Origin: Flammula alnicola
Taxonomy: Eukaryota > Basidiomycota > Agaricomycetes > Agaricales > Strophariaceae
Assembly (NCBI GenBank): GCA_015499995.1
Contig: JADNRV010000198.1
Location: forward strand, 27,394 to 91,393
Direction of reading: 5' to 3'
DNA length: 64,000 bases
A model generated the notes under the pieces. That model did not search any database. It was not told the origin of the DNA and saw only the letters and a list, made by a program, of their open reading frames with translations. Numbering within the stretch: the stretch's first letter is position 1; each line of letters opens with the position of its first letter. The translations under genes and the position numbers were made by a program. Shown here one piece after another: positions 20,101-31,206 of the stretch.

Positions 20101-22986
20101 CTACTCCTCTTCTTCACCCTGCGAGCTCGCCACATCACTCTGTGCGTCTGCCTCTTCCTCGTCGTCCGTTTTCCGGCTAGCTTTCGCCGCTGTGAAACCA
20201 GACAGCACGCCAGAAGCCCCACCTGCGGCACCCCCGGCAGCTCCTTTGGCCTGTGCCTGCTTCCATGCGTGTGCCATTTGCATGAACTTGAATGACGTTG
20301 GGTTGGATTCTCTCTCGTCGTCGGCGAACACGAAGTCCCAGTCTGTTGCAAGAGCGATGTGAGTATAAGTGAACGCAATTCACGAAAAAAGTAACGAACC
20401 TTCAACCATCTGGCCCGTCTCTTGATCGACGTGGCGTACCCTAGCTTGAATGGGCATCATACCCTCCACCTTCTTCACGTCCTCCGGCGAACCGTGATTC
20501 TCCTCAAAGGTCTTCCAGATATGTAGCAAAGCAATGCGCTGAAGGAACAAGAAATAACGTCGATCAGGAATCGTACAGAACGTGCAACATAAAATCACGA
20601 AACATACCTCGTGCTTCAGGCCTTTGCTCTTCAGATCCTTGTATCCACGTTCGAACACCTGTCTGGCAAGTATCGGATCGCCAGGTACCATCTTTCTCTC
20701 TTCCTCCTCTTCCTCTTCCTCCTCTTCGTCGCGTTCAGCTCTCGGCAACGGAGTCGGCTCAGCCTCAAACAGGGCATACGAGATCCATACTTTCACGTGA
20801 CCACTCAGGGCGATGAGCCTCTCGTACAGTGACCTCGCTGTCTCGCGCTCGCCCTCCTCGACCTCGAAGTCGACGTAGGCCTTCCACAGCAGTTCGGGCA
20901 TGGATAGAGGCGACTGAGCGACAGCGAGCTCGAAGATGGCTCGTGTACGGGCAAAGTCTTGTAGCTGGGCTTCCAGTTCCGCGAATTTGATCCATGCCGT
21001 TGAGTTGGAGGGGTCAAACTAAATTTTAGAGAAAAAAAGAGGTTTGAGTAGGAAGAGAAAGGAGACATGAAAATCACGTACCTCGAGATACTTCTCGTAC
21101 AGTGTCCGTGCTCGGTCGAATTCACGAAGCTACATCAATCAAAAATCAGCATATTCGACCAGAATTGAACAAATAAGATTTACCTCAATCTCGAGATCGA
21201 TATACCCTTTGAACAGTGCTTCCTTGGGACACATACCGATAGCCGTGCCTAGGATTTTGCGAGCCGCAGGCAGTTCGAGCCTCCTAACCTCGAACTTGGC
21301 AAACATGAGCCACAGCTTGGCGAAAGTGAATTGTTTATGAGGGACAAGTCGGACTGCGGTCTGGTATATTTGCCGAGTTCGTGGATAATCCTAAACGGAA
21401 AAGCAAGTAATGAGCTCAGACGGCAGGAAGTAGAGCATGCGTGTTTGATGCTTACCTTCGTTTCTATCTCTTCGAATAGCGCATAGTCAAGCCATAGGAA
21501 AATATATCGCCTCCAATGCCGTTTTTCGCTACCCGGAGGCACCTGAGCCACGGCCCTTTCGTACACTTCACGAACACGCCTAATGGCACCATCAACTTCC
21601 TCCTGCGTCGAACCCTCTTCCTTGAGATCATGGAAGGCTCCTTCCTCCAGTCGTGCGTAGTCGAACCATACATCATAATTCCGTCCATCATGCGAGAGCT
21701 CCTCTTCATACTGGATGCGACGCTTTCCCAGCACAGTGTTCTCGAGCGTGCTCCGGGTTCCATGTTGCTTTTCAAATTTGGTATAGGCAGCATATAGAGC
21801 GGCAGATTTCGTTCGCGGAATGTGAGAAAGGGCAAACTAAGAATTATAAAAGAGAAAATTTGATTAGAAATCATGTCAGAAAAACATCAGTGGTCATGTT
21901 ATGGCACTTACCTTATAGACGACTCTTGCCCTCTCGTACTCCTTTAGCCGTGTCTCCATCTTAGCAAAGGCACTGAAAACAGCTTGCGCCTTCTCCACTT
22001 GCTCTCCTTCATCCCCAAAGAACTCCAAGGCTTGTTGGAACACCTCTCGTGCTTTATCCACGCGACTCCTGTCTTCCTCGAACTTGCCCCACTTCACCCA
22101 CACACGCGGCTCCGGCCTGACCGCCACCCATCTCTCGTATATCGCACTCGCCCGGTCGAGCTCTTGGTATCTTTCCTCAAGCTTGATGTACGCCTGCCAC
22201 GCCTTGTCATCGGGTTCCCATTGCATCCACCGTTCAAAAACTTGTCGGGCTCCAGGGACATTTTGTAAAAGTTCCTCCAAGTAGACGTACTTATACCACA
22301 GCTGGTCGACTCGCGGGAGGAGGGTGACGGCTCTGTCGAACAAGTTTCGGGCGTGCTGCACGTTGCGCGACTTGAGTTCCATTTCGGTGTAGGATAACCA
22401 TAGTTGAATGCTCCGTGGGTCAACATCGAGAGCTCGTTCAAAGATGGACCGAGAACGCGCGAATTCGTTTTGTGAAGCCTTGATATAAGCTAGGTAGATG
22501 TTTCTCTGCAGGAGGAATTTAGATACGTACCTCCCAATTGGCGTACTGTAGCCATTCTTTTCTGTATCGCCAGTGATATTAGACAGAATACGCCGCTAAA
22601 GAATAAATGGCCTCACATGCTTCCTCTCGTTCTACGAATTCTCTCTTCGAATTCCTTTCTTTTACGACCTCGATATTCATGTAGTTCTTCGAAGTCCTCA
22701 ACCCTTTGCTTCGGCGCACGAAAGGCTGTTTCTTGTCGTTCTTGAGCCTAACCTTTGTTTCAGCATGTGAGTTAACAAGATAATTTAATCCTAATAAATA
22801 CCTCGCGTAAGAGCTGCTCCGCTGTGATCTAGAGAAATAAGGGTAATGAGCAACTGCATCAAGGTTTGCATGCAGATTCTTTCACCTGAACCGCAGCGGG
22901 TGCCCGATTTTTGATTCTGAAAAGGCTTTAGTATGATAATAAGTTAATAAATGCCAAAATTACCTGGGAGCACGTCCGTCTTGCAT
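20101..22986 (-). CDS. CLF1: Pre-mRNA splicing factor CLF1 (Crooked-neck/Syf3, HAT repeats)
   Basis: CLF1 is a scaffold of the Prp19/NineTeen complex and is needed to build the active spliceosome in the nucleus. The protein is made of HAT (half-a-TPR) repeats, visible throughout: [10 protein letters not shown] near the N-terminus, [57 protein letters not shown] and [18 protein letters not shown], then further repeats to about 20400. The N-terminus starts at 22986 (MQDGRAPR) and passes through several tiny exons ([19 protein letters not shown]) to a basic segment ([19 protein letters not shown]), as in other fungi. The C-terminus is an Ala/Gly stretch and an acidic tail ending at 20101. At least ten introns of about 50 nt interrupt it. 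It is a single-copy essential gene, and I found no frame break in the parts I spliced. Confidence 0.93.
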
Positions 22987-24725
22987 ACTGACGATCGAAC
23001 TGTGGGTTAATTCGACACTTTATGAGTAGTTCGTGCTGAGAGGAAAGTAGACACAGTGACAGTGACATACCTTCCAGGTAACTTTGTGATGGATTTGTCA
23101 CGTCTCGGTTTGAGAGTCGAGACGTCCCAAAAATGCGCTCTTGCCTACTACTGTCCCATTTCGATCAATTCGGCAAGCCTTGTTACGCGTTACACACCTG
23201 CCGAAATTTGGCTTTCGGCACCTTGCAGAAATGACCGTTACCTCCATTTTTTTTCGGCAGATGGGGAATTTGTTTTGCGATTTTTGAGCCTTTTTAGGCC
23301 TTTTTTTCCCCCCGATTGCTCAGACGGATTCGGCACATGGCCAGAACGACCGTTACATCCGTTACATTCCGGCGATTTGGGACTGCCCGTTACGCGTTAC
23401 TGCCGAATTGATCGAAATGGGACAGTAAATGCTAACGGCGCCTTGGCGCCAGACCCCGACTCCGTTTACACTTTTCTTCTTCCAGAAATCTCAGCCTTAT
23501 TCATCTTTCACAACATCTACAGCTATCTAGTATTCCTCCATGCGCAATTTTATTATTAATAATCTTTCTTGTTCGTAGGTTGTTTTGTCTTTGTTGCGCT
23601 TCGTTTTTGGTTGGGAGAGACGGGAGATACATTTCGAATTTACTTCAAGCAGGATTGTGTTTGGACATCAACCATTGAGGAATTTCATTGGCTAACCACG
23701 CAAAATTTTCAACGCTTTGACCAGCATCAGAATTTTGGCGAAAAAAGACTCTTCACGACAGAACAGCGCTTAAAACAGGAACTTTCCACGTCAGAGCACA
23801 GAAATTGAATAAATTGTGAGTGATGAGAAATTTGAAAGGTCGGAGCTACCCATTTCACATATGTCCTGGCCCCATTTGCTGATAAGTGTCATTTTTTAGA
23901 GGGTAAGATGACAGCTGAGATCATCCTGAAACCAGGAAGTGCACGATTGGGACGTCAAGAAATATTCAACATATAGTTCAGGATGGTATAATGGATCATA
24001 AAATTTTGGGTATTGATTTATATTGTGGAGAAAGTCGTGAGATGGACAATGATAATCGTCGAGAACACGAGGTACTCTCGACAGCGACTTGTTGAGAAAC
24101 ATAGGATTGCGGCTATGAATACGGTGTCAAATGGGCTATCTTGCATAGGTTCAAATATTAATAACATCTCACGGAATTTTATCACAGCAAATAAGGTGGT
24201 TGAGGTTCACAGAAGTGATGTCTTCAAAGTCAGACAGTGAAACAATGATATATGAATTCAGGGCCTTCAGTCAGTGCACGATGGAAGTCTGGAAGAGGAC
24301 CTGTTTAGCATGCGGCGCATTTGAATAAACTGATCGCTTACGCACGAGTTGTCTATTCAAGGGGCAGAAAGTGTCGCCTGGCAGTAACGGACGCGGCATC
24401 TGCCAAAAGCCTCACCTATGTAGCCTAGATATCCTATTGAATACCTGGTTGGGACAATGTTCCAGCTTTAAAATCGGGCTATGAAATGTCTTTTAAATTT
24501 TATTTGAGAAAGAAGGAAAGCAATGGTGGGGAAAGGAAACGATTGTCGATGGCGTTCAATTGGAATTCGTAGGAACAAACAGATCACGAGCTCGATTATA
24601 TAACTTTGATTTTCTCACGGCTTTACAAGCGTTTTGGCTGGGAGGCCGGACGTTTGTGAACGACAGAACCCTCCTGTCCTTCGGACAGAGTCGGGGATGA
24701 CGTACAGCAATTTCTTTCAGTAACA
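22987..24725. other. Gene-free region upstream of CLF1, contains a MITE
   Basis: It holds the CLF1 promoter, the inverted-repeat element at 23151-23425, and AT-rich sequence to 24.7 kb with no recognisable gene. Confidence 0.45.
23151..23425. mobile_element. 275-bp MITE with 25-bp perfect terminal inverted repeats and TA duplication
   Basis: The left end (ctgtcccatttcgatcaatt, continuing cggca) is the exact reverse complement of the right end over 25 bases (23151-23175 and 23401-23425). The dinucleotide TA flanks both sides (23149-23150 and 23426-23427), which fits a Tc1/mariner-type TA target duplication. The interior repeats a gttacgcgttac palindrome near both ends and has no ORF, so the element is non-autonomous. 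It sits about 165 bases before the CLF1 ATG and may influence its promoter. Confidence 0.85.
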
Positions 24726-25430
24726 TTGGACAACCCTCCAAGGCGTACGAACATCTTTGAATGTCGCGACTCGTACTCAACCTCTGGCGTGGAGCCGCCC
24801 CAGGAAAACATGCGACCAAGGAACCCCCATCTGAAGAGGAAATGTGGCTCCTGCCAGCTCTCGCGCGCATGGCCTCTCGTCCTTTTCTCAACCACCCGAC
24901 TACGAAGACCGGCTCCGCTGCTCATACATTCTCTTTTTGCAGGTCGTCCTCTTCATAAGATCACAACATCTGGTAGAGGAAGCGAGCGAGTTCGTGTTTG
25001 TGCGTGTCCTCAAGTACCCATGTACGCCCGTATACTAACATTGAATATATATTTCATGAAGGAATTTGACAACGGCCCCGTCCCTCCTACGTCCGACATT
25101 GGACGTGCTCGACGTGTGGTAGCCATCATGATCCACGCCATGGTCAACCTCATATCGTATATTCCGCTTTCCTCCCCTATTCGCGAAAAATATCCTGACG
25201 TCTTCAATATAAACGGAGTCCTTGTTATACTATCTGATTCTCACCTGGGAGATCCGGAGATTGATCTCGAAGATTGGAACGAGTTTTGGATGAGGGCTCA
25301 TCCGTTTCTCGTAGGACTCGGTGAGAAGCTCGACGAAGCTCAGTTGGGGCTCGATATTGGAAGGGTACCTGGCGAAGCTTGCAGAAGAGAAACCTTGAGA
25401 GCTATTGTCAGAAAGACAGTGACTCAGTGA
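24726..25430 (+). CDS. Hypothetical protein, long open frame without known domain
   Basis: One uninterrupted frame of 234 codons. I recognise no family. The second half looks protein-like (residues about 130-234: ARRVVAIMIHAMVNLISYIP, EKYPDVFNINGVLVILSDSH, DWNEFWMRAHPFLVGLGEKL), with mixed hydrophobic and charged residues. The first half is Arg/Pro-rich and less convincing, so the real start may lie further in (for example the Met near 25060) or an upstream exon may exist. Coding-looking pieces further downstream (25790-26131) could be later exons of the same gene. Not conserved enough for me to call a function. Confidence 0.35.
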   Translation: MDNPPRRTNIFECRDSYSTSGVEPPQENMRPRNPHLKRKCGSCQLSRAWPLVLFSTTRLRRPAPLLIHSLFAGRPLHKITTSGRGSERVRVCACPQVPMYARILTLNIYFMKEFDNGPVPPTSDIGRARRVVAIMIHAMVNLISYIPLSSPIREKYPDVFNINGVLVILSDSHLGDPEIDLEDWNEFWMRAHPFLVGLGEKLDEAQLGLDIGRVPGEACRRETLRAIVRKTVTQ

Positions 25431-25797
25431 GTTGACGGTCGAGGTGGCAGCATACTTGTTCGTCCTCCTAACTAATCTCCATTTCTTGATATGGGAATGG
25501 ATAGCACGCATGAGCCGTTGTAACGGCCCTTGTTGCGCCGAACGTTTCCATCAAAAATTCGTTCGTGCAACAGTATGTAATCGTCCAATGAATGGCAGCG
25601 AGTGTTAAACCATGTGGTTCCAATGACGAGGCTCTCCAATATGCATTGTCATCGTTTTTGCTATGATCTCGCATTTTGTGCTCAGTGATGAATGACAGGA
25701 TCTTTTCCCTCCACGACCAAGTCTTCCAGATCTCCCGTCATTAGCCATTCCTAACACCGACTTACCAACTGGCATCTGCTACTTCATTCTCAACAGG

Positions 25798-26131
25798 ATC
25801 CAGCTTAGAGCCTGCGTATATGCTCTAGAAAAACGCCCGATCTCGTCGCTCTATCAAGCTATTAATGACTCCTACATGGTTTTCTGCACTACAGGAAGGA
25901 ACTAGGATCAATAAAAGACTCGAATAACTTGAAGAGTGTTGGTGCGTTGAACTGATGCAAATCTACAAGTCAGCGGACGCTTACATTCTCACAGGTTAAC
26001 TATCTGCAGACTGCCATATTCGGGCGTTCGTCGCTTCACGGTTCAGAAGGCTGCCATCGATGCATCCGTGAAGACAATGCGCATACATGCACTTTTTGAA
26101 GAGAAACGTGTTCTATATCAGAAGTTGACAA
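25798..26131 (+). CDS. Possible exons of an unrecognised plus-strand gene
   Basis: Two short stretches look coding and have splice signals: one after an AACAG acceptor at about 25797 (LRACVYALEKRPISSLYQA) and one ending at a GTAAAT donor at about 26132 (GVRRFTVQKAAIDASVKTMR, then EEKRVLYQKLT). They could be the 3' exons of the hypothetical gene at 24726. No domain and no clear stop were identified, and the region converges on the minus-strand gene ending at 26215. Confidence 0.22.
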
Positions 26132-26214
26132 GGTAAATCACAACACTGCACATTTCAAAACGCCTACTTCAATAGCTAATTCAGTGTCTACTTTGAAAGA
26201 AATCCATTTCTCTT

Positions 26215-27447
26215 TCAGGCGACGACGCTAGCAGGCGGGGCAGCAGGAGCGCCCGAAATCGCAGCGGACTGAGGAGAGTTGCTTGTGGGAGTGGCGACCT
26301 GTCCCCACGGCGCTTGTCCATACGGACCTTCGACGATAGCCGCGGGCCAGGCAGCATCGTCGAAGCCAGGATTTTCAAAACCGGCGGGGATTCCAGTACT
26401 GTTTCCAGTACTGTACTTCCAGTTCCCGTCGGTGATGATGAAGGTGTTCTCAGCGCAACCGCAGGCACAGCCCTCAAGCTCTGCTGCAGCGAGAAGTCCG
26501 GCAGGCCCACCGTCATTCGCAGCGTAGACGGCGATGGTGACGGTGGAAGTGGGAGGGAAGTTGACTTGATAGCGTTGTGCGGTGTGGAAATCTTGACCGG
26601 ACCCGACGAGGAGCCCATTGATGTAGAGGGTGTACGCGTTGTCGGCTACGATATCCATGGTCACGGTGTCTACGAATTGGCCGGCGGGGAGAGTAACGGT
26701 TTTGCGGAAGGCACGACCTCCAATGGGCGCATTTCCGGCACTGTCGACCTCATTTGTCCAAATCCAGCTGGCGGACGGGAGACTAGGGCCTGGGTTCTGT
26801 GTAGCAGGCGGGATGGTAATCGCATTCTGAGGCGCGTTCCAGGGGGCGGTAGTCGGATATGGTCCCTCGACGAACGCAGCGGGCCATGCACTGTCGTCGA
26901 AAGCGACCTGCTCGAAGCCGGCTGGGACACCAGAGACACCGTGCCATTCTCCGTCGGTCACGATGGTCTCGGTGAAGCCGTCGGTGAATCGGATTTCAAT
27001 TGCGCTAAGAACTCCAGCGGCATTGCCGACATTGCTTCCGGTATATTGATAATTCTGGCCCTCCACGGCGAACACGTTGCAGTCAGGCACTAGAGGGACG
27101 CAGTATCGCTGTGCCTTGGTGAAGTCTACTCCTGTGCCGACCTCGTAGCCGTTGACATACAAGGTGTACGCGTCGTCGGTGGTGATGAGAATGTTGGCAG
27201 AGAGAGGTGTTTTGCCAGCCTCGGGATAATAGTCCCTGCGGAAAGTCGCGTTGCCGGGAGGGTAGGTAATGCCATCTGCAGCACGACCTGGGATCCAAAT
27301 CCACTGCGCCCCAGTGAAGTCGAGTGCAGCGGCAAAACTGGCGATGTTGGCGGCGACGAGGAGGCCCAAAAGCGCTTTAATATGTCGAGTTCAGCAATAC
27401 TATATGGTGCGGTGATTAGGTTCTTTACCTTTGAAAGGCTTGAACAT
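26215..27447 (-). CDS. Secreted protein with two tandem galactose-binding-like (jelly-roll) domains
   Basis: Exon 1 (27429-27447, MFKPFK) is joined by a 54-nt intron to exon 2 (26215-27374); the product is 392 residues. The signal peptide is MFKPFKALLGLLVAANIASF with a likely cut after AAA. Two homologous domains of about 170 residues follow. Each begins with an xxWIW strand (AQWIWIPGRA; ASWIWTNEVD), has F-R-[KR] then D-[DN]-A-Y-T-L-Y-[VI]-N-G and [KT]-A-Q-R-Y, and ends with G-x-P-A-G-F-E...F-D-D-[SA]-A-W-P-A-A...V-E-G-P-Y. This resembles the carbohydrate-binding jelly-roll next to rhamnosidases and other fungal secreted proteins. No catalytic domain is present, so a sugar-binding or cell-wall role is inference. 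A CACGC-rich spacer lies upstream. Confidence 0.8.
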
Positions 27448-27785
27448 TGTGAAGAAACTAGCGAGCTGAGGTTGAGTACTGAGTTTCTGCTCTGAAGGGT
27501 CCTCGCAGAATATCCTCGCCTTTTAATCCTTTTCAAAGAGCCTCAATCCCTGTTTCGTTGAAACGTTCGAACCTTACCTTCAATGCGATTGCTGCCCATC
27601 TGACCCAGTACGTCAAATAAACTTGGTCATTGAAGTATGATCAGCTCGGCGCTAATCAGTTCCGAGGCTCGAAGCAGATCATTATGCAAACCATCTGAAG
27701 CCAGCTGGATTCGAGAAAGCGAGTTCGAATGTTTGACTCCAATAATAGTCTAGCTAACTCCCTAATGTGCCAGAGCAAATGTATC

Positions 27786-27965
27786 ATTAGGTTATTCGAA
27801 TCCTTCGCTGAACCACATCACGCACGCTTCTTGCACGCCGCTGCACGCCATGCAATCTTCTTTCACGCCACTGCACGCCTCTGCACGCCATGCGCGCTTC
27901 TTGCACGCCGCTGCACGCCTCTTCCGAGTCACGCCTCTGCCCATCGCTGCACACTCTCATGCACT
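27786..27965. repeat. Degenerate CACGC-rich tandem repeat
   Basis: A repeated gc(t/c)gcacgcc / cttcttgcacgcc pattern, including two copies of cttcttgcacgccgctgcac-gc (27827 and 27898). It is strand-asymmetric low-complexity sequence. ORFs on both strands here are by-products of it. Confidence 0.65.
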
Positions 27966-28070
27966 TCTCCATCATTTCACGTGTCAAGTCCTTATTACCA
28001 TTGAGATTTTGTAATGGGTCTGGGTATGACACGATGGTAGCAGCAAGCGCCGGTGATGAGTTATTCCAGG

Positions 28071-28760
28071 ACTAGAGGAAATTTGGTCTGTTGGGATAAT
28101 CGGTTGTTCAGCCAATATCTGAGCACGCTAGCAAAGTAATGGTTGAGAGGGACCTCGCATCGCCAGACTCTCGGTCTTCCGAATCCTAACATCATTGCAG
28201 CTCCGAAGTCAATCGAACCATCAACTCTGAGTCCGTCAGCTTGGAAATGGTGAAGTTGGCCGGATGGATGTCGCCGTGCACGACACCCTTCAAATGGATT
28301 GACTCGATGATGGTCAACTGAACTATAGGGGCATGAACGCAGTTTTAATCACCCAACGGAACAATGTCTTACCATCTGTTGAGCGAAGAAAGCAACGTGA
28401 AATTTGGTCACCTTTCCAGGCCAAAACTCGGAGTAAGTATCTCTGGACAAAGGAAAGCAAGGTCAGCCCCGTGTTCTCCACGATGATGGCACGGAAGAGT
28501 CTAAATGTCTTGAAATATTTTACGCGGGGAATGCCAGCGACATTCTTAAGCTGAGTGTAGACCTCGAACTCATGTTCCAGCAAGGACCTCTGCGAGATCT
28601 TCTCTGTCTTTATCACTAGTCGCCCATTGGATCCTTCCAATTTATACACGGACACTTATTGTCTTATGAGTGAGCGAGAGTGGTGATGTAGGAAAGAGGT
28701 CTTACGAGCCTGCGCCGCTGTACTTGGCACGTAAACACGTCGAGTAGGGTTTCCCGTCAA
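28071..28760 (-). pseudogene. CK1-like protein kinase, frame disrupted
   Basis: Kinase landmarks run in order on the minus strand. The Gly loop SGAGSSVYKLEG is split by a GTAAGA...AAG intron at about 28655-28705. Then come the Lys strand RLVIKTEK, EHEFEVYTQLKNVAGIPRV as in the casein-kinase-1 group, an intron at about 28312-28370, ESIHLKGVVHGDIHPANF (catalytic loop, with HGD in place of HRD), and DFG in VDGSIDFGAAMM. The region ends at a stop at 28071, so the C-lobe is very short. Two frame changes occur: one between SFVQ and the segment TYSEFWPGKVTKFH, and one just after HPANFTISK. The second would be cured by one extra A in an AA run. It may be a real pseudogene or a small kinase-like gene damaged by sequence error. 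Confidence 0.6.
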
Positions 28761-28814
28761 CATTCAAACGTTCACAGAGCGCAGTCAATGGCAGAACGAT
28801 ACCTTTAGCTAAAT

Positions 28815-29395
28815 ATGGGATGTGGCGCGCGCGATGTCGTCATGCCAAGAACGTTCTGAGTCCTGTTTACTCCTTGACCTGATGGCCCCTCCAGAATTCC
28901 ACGGGAATCCAATGTGAATTATCCGATAACCAGCGAACGGATGTATGATAACCTCGACTTCGTCTTCGTGGGGGTACTTTCTTCAATATGCCGTCGAACC
29001 ATGCGTTTAAATCATATTGATATCGAGGATGGGGAACCCGAGCGTTTGCGTTTAAAAGATAGACAGGCAAATCTTTATTTTCGTTGATAAATGTAACAGT
29101 GGTTATTCTCTGATATCCATTATATCACGTATGGGTGTTGTGGGGACGAGAGATTTGAAATCCAGGGGACAATCGAGTGCGATTTCGTTGTTTTCTAGCT
29201 TTCTGCAATGCGTTCTATGTTCGGCAGACGTGAGATACTGTATCTCTTCGATATCTGCTAAACGTCGGTCCAAATCCATTGACTACCATTTCCACCATAT
29301 CCGGTCGAGGTTGCTGTGGTGCAAGAAGAAGAGAGGATCTGGAGAAAGAATGAGATAGAGATATGAGTTTCACTGCTGAAATTTTGCCGAATTCC
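28815..29395. repeat. Right arm of a dispersed inverted duplication (tyrosinase relic 3' half)
   Basis: Reverse-oriented match to 14105-14690, covering the final tyrosinase exon, its stop and about 350 bases of 3' flank. The arms share long identical stretches but differ by small indels. See the left arm. Confidence 0.8.
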
Positions 29396-29735
29396 TCCTT
29401 TGAAAAACGCAAGGGCGACGAACTTCCTGGACTAGAATACAAATTACCCAACTCGCGCCCCAATAGCGACGCGCCCTGATCCGTGTTCTGCGGGACGATT
29501 ATCCCCTCCTTCAAGCTCGATGCGGAATTTCTCGTATGTGGGCTGCTTCAAGGCACCATTGACTGCGTGCACGCTGAAAAACTCCGCGAACGAGATAGTG
29601 ATCGGTAATCAGCTTTTCTGGCCCGATATTTATAGCACTGGCATTATCAATGTATTGATAGCACCCCATGCATCCTACCATATGCTCATAGCGAAGTAGA
29701 CTTGTACACCTACCTTTGGTACAGAGCTTCAAAGG
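29140..29735 (-). pseudogene. Tyrosinase relic, minus strand
   Basis: Minus-strand remnants of the large tyrosinase exon (INIGPEKLITDHYLVRGVFQ, compare GPGKLITEHCLTRG in the intact copies, then FRIELEGG) and of the last exon (DPLFFLHHSNLDRIWWKW followed directly by a stop). The copper-ligand region between them has frame breaks. It keeps exon-5 sequence that the 13644-14420 relic lost, and lacks the N-terminal exons that the other relic keeps. The two are therefore sister copies of one lost third gene, decayed differently. Confidence 0.8.
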
Positions 29736-30192
29736 CCGCTATCAAGTGAACCTGACAACTGAGTCTTATCATGCCAGAAATGAAATTGAGGCATGTGCAT
29801 TGTGGACTTGTTGTGGACGTCCCAAAATTTCTTGTCGCATTTCAACCATCCATGTATTGCAATCGCTACAACTCCGATGTGTTGTATGCGGTTTAAATAC
29901 ACATGTACCACCTCGAATAATTATATTCAGATTTTTTCCAAAATTTCACAAACTACAAGATCATGATGCACATTTCACTGTTAACGTACTACTTACACTT
30001 GACTTACACTACCAGAGAGTCCATTGCAAAGCTAAATATTTCTTTTATTTCTTTTCTTTTCTGAAGCTTTCGGAGAATACTTGAATATGTAGGGTCCAAC
30101 GGTGCCATGATCAGCAACATGTCTCGAATCTTGATTGATTATGCAGTCAACTCACCACGGGTCTGCTTAGTTGAATCGAGTACTACTAGTAG
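29736..30192. other. AT-rich intergenic region
   Basis: No gene seen. A short palindrome (actactagtagctagtagtagt-type) overlaps the stop of the lectin gene near 30183-30203. Confidence 0.4.
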
Positions 30193-31206
30193 CTAGTAGT
30201 AGTCGCCTTCAACGACCTTTGAAATGGCGTGGCGAAGGTCCCAGGTGGAGATACCACTCCAGATCCCATCCATAGTGACCTGGAATCCAGTAGCTTTCGA
30301 CTTAAGGATCATTGTGAAAGGGACCTCCAGAACACCGCGGCTGACCGTCGAGACTGCCTTGATGGTTTGGTGAGGGCCGGCTTTCACCGGGAAGGTGACG
30401 ATATAGCTCTTGGTGTACGTGGTGCTCTCGCCCATGGTCCACTCATTCGTGAGCGAGGTGTTAATGCTGAATCCCGCATCGGCGACCAAGGGTATACCCG
30501 CCTTGAACTTCATTCCGACACTGACTGTAAAGCCAACCCTATATTGGAAAGTAGACGTCTGGCTCTCGGTGTCATTGATCGCCAACGACATCGTCTGTTC
30601 CTCGTCGGTCTCGTTTTTGAGAGTCTGGTTTCCAACAACGATGGGCGTGGTGGACAGGATCTTCCCAGCATCGAGATTGTAATGGACGTCGACGACTTCG
30701 ACATCCTCGAAGAGGTATGTCCAGTATTGGTCATCGTACCTTGTCTTGTTGGCATTATAGTTGTGGAACGTCGGATCCGGGGAACGACGCGAGTAAATAA
30801 CTTGGTTAGTCGCTATGTCGCGGAGACGGAAATAGTTGGCCAACTTTCCAGACCCTGGCTGCATTTAATTGGTCACCCATAATGTCCGTGATAAAGATGG
30901 TATGCTTACCTCCAATGTGAACCTATACTCGGCGGAGCCATCCCCACTTGTGTGATAGACAGAGTGATCTTTATCTGCCGGCACATACAGGAACTTTCCA
31001 GTGACGTTGCCCCTGATGGCGACTTCGCCAGAATGACCCCCAGTTCCGTGGAGGAGCTGAAAGAACTGTTCGTCATGCGTTCCCTTCGCAGGATCGTAAT
31101 GAAGGACCTGAGGGTCAGAATTGCGAGAGACGATAACGTATCCGCTATTATAGTTGATAAGGCGGAACGAGATCCCAGTGGGAGGAATGTATAAAATTTC
31201 AGACAT
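30193..31206 (-). CDS. LSL-like lectin with aerolysin-type pore-forming module
   Basis: Homologous in layout to the Laetiporus sulphureus haemolytic lectin: an N-terminal beta-trefoil (ricin-B-like) sugar-binding module and a C-terminal aerolysin-like module. Members are cytosolic fruiting-body proteins thought to defend against predators. Two exons, 30910-31206 and 30193-30858 (51-nt intron, GTAAGC...CAG), give 320 residues, about the length of the known protein. The start (MSEILYIPPTGISFRL) has no signal peptide, as expected. Trefoil repeats are seen as DEQFFQLLHGTGGHSG and DDQYWTYLFED. The aerolysin part follows from about residue 150, with alternating Ser/Thr strands characteristic of the insertion hairpin. 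The frame is intact. Sugar specificity and activity cannot be read from sequence. Confidence 0.88.
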
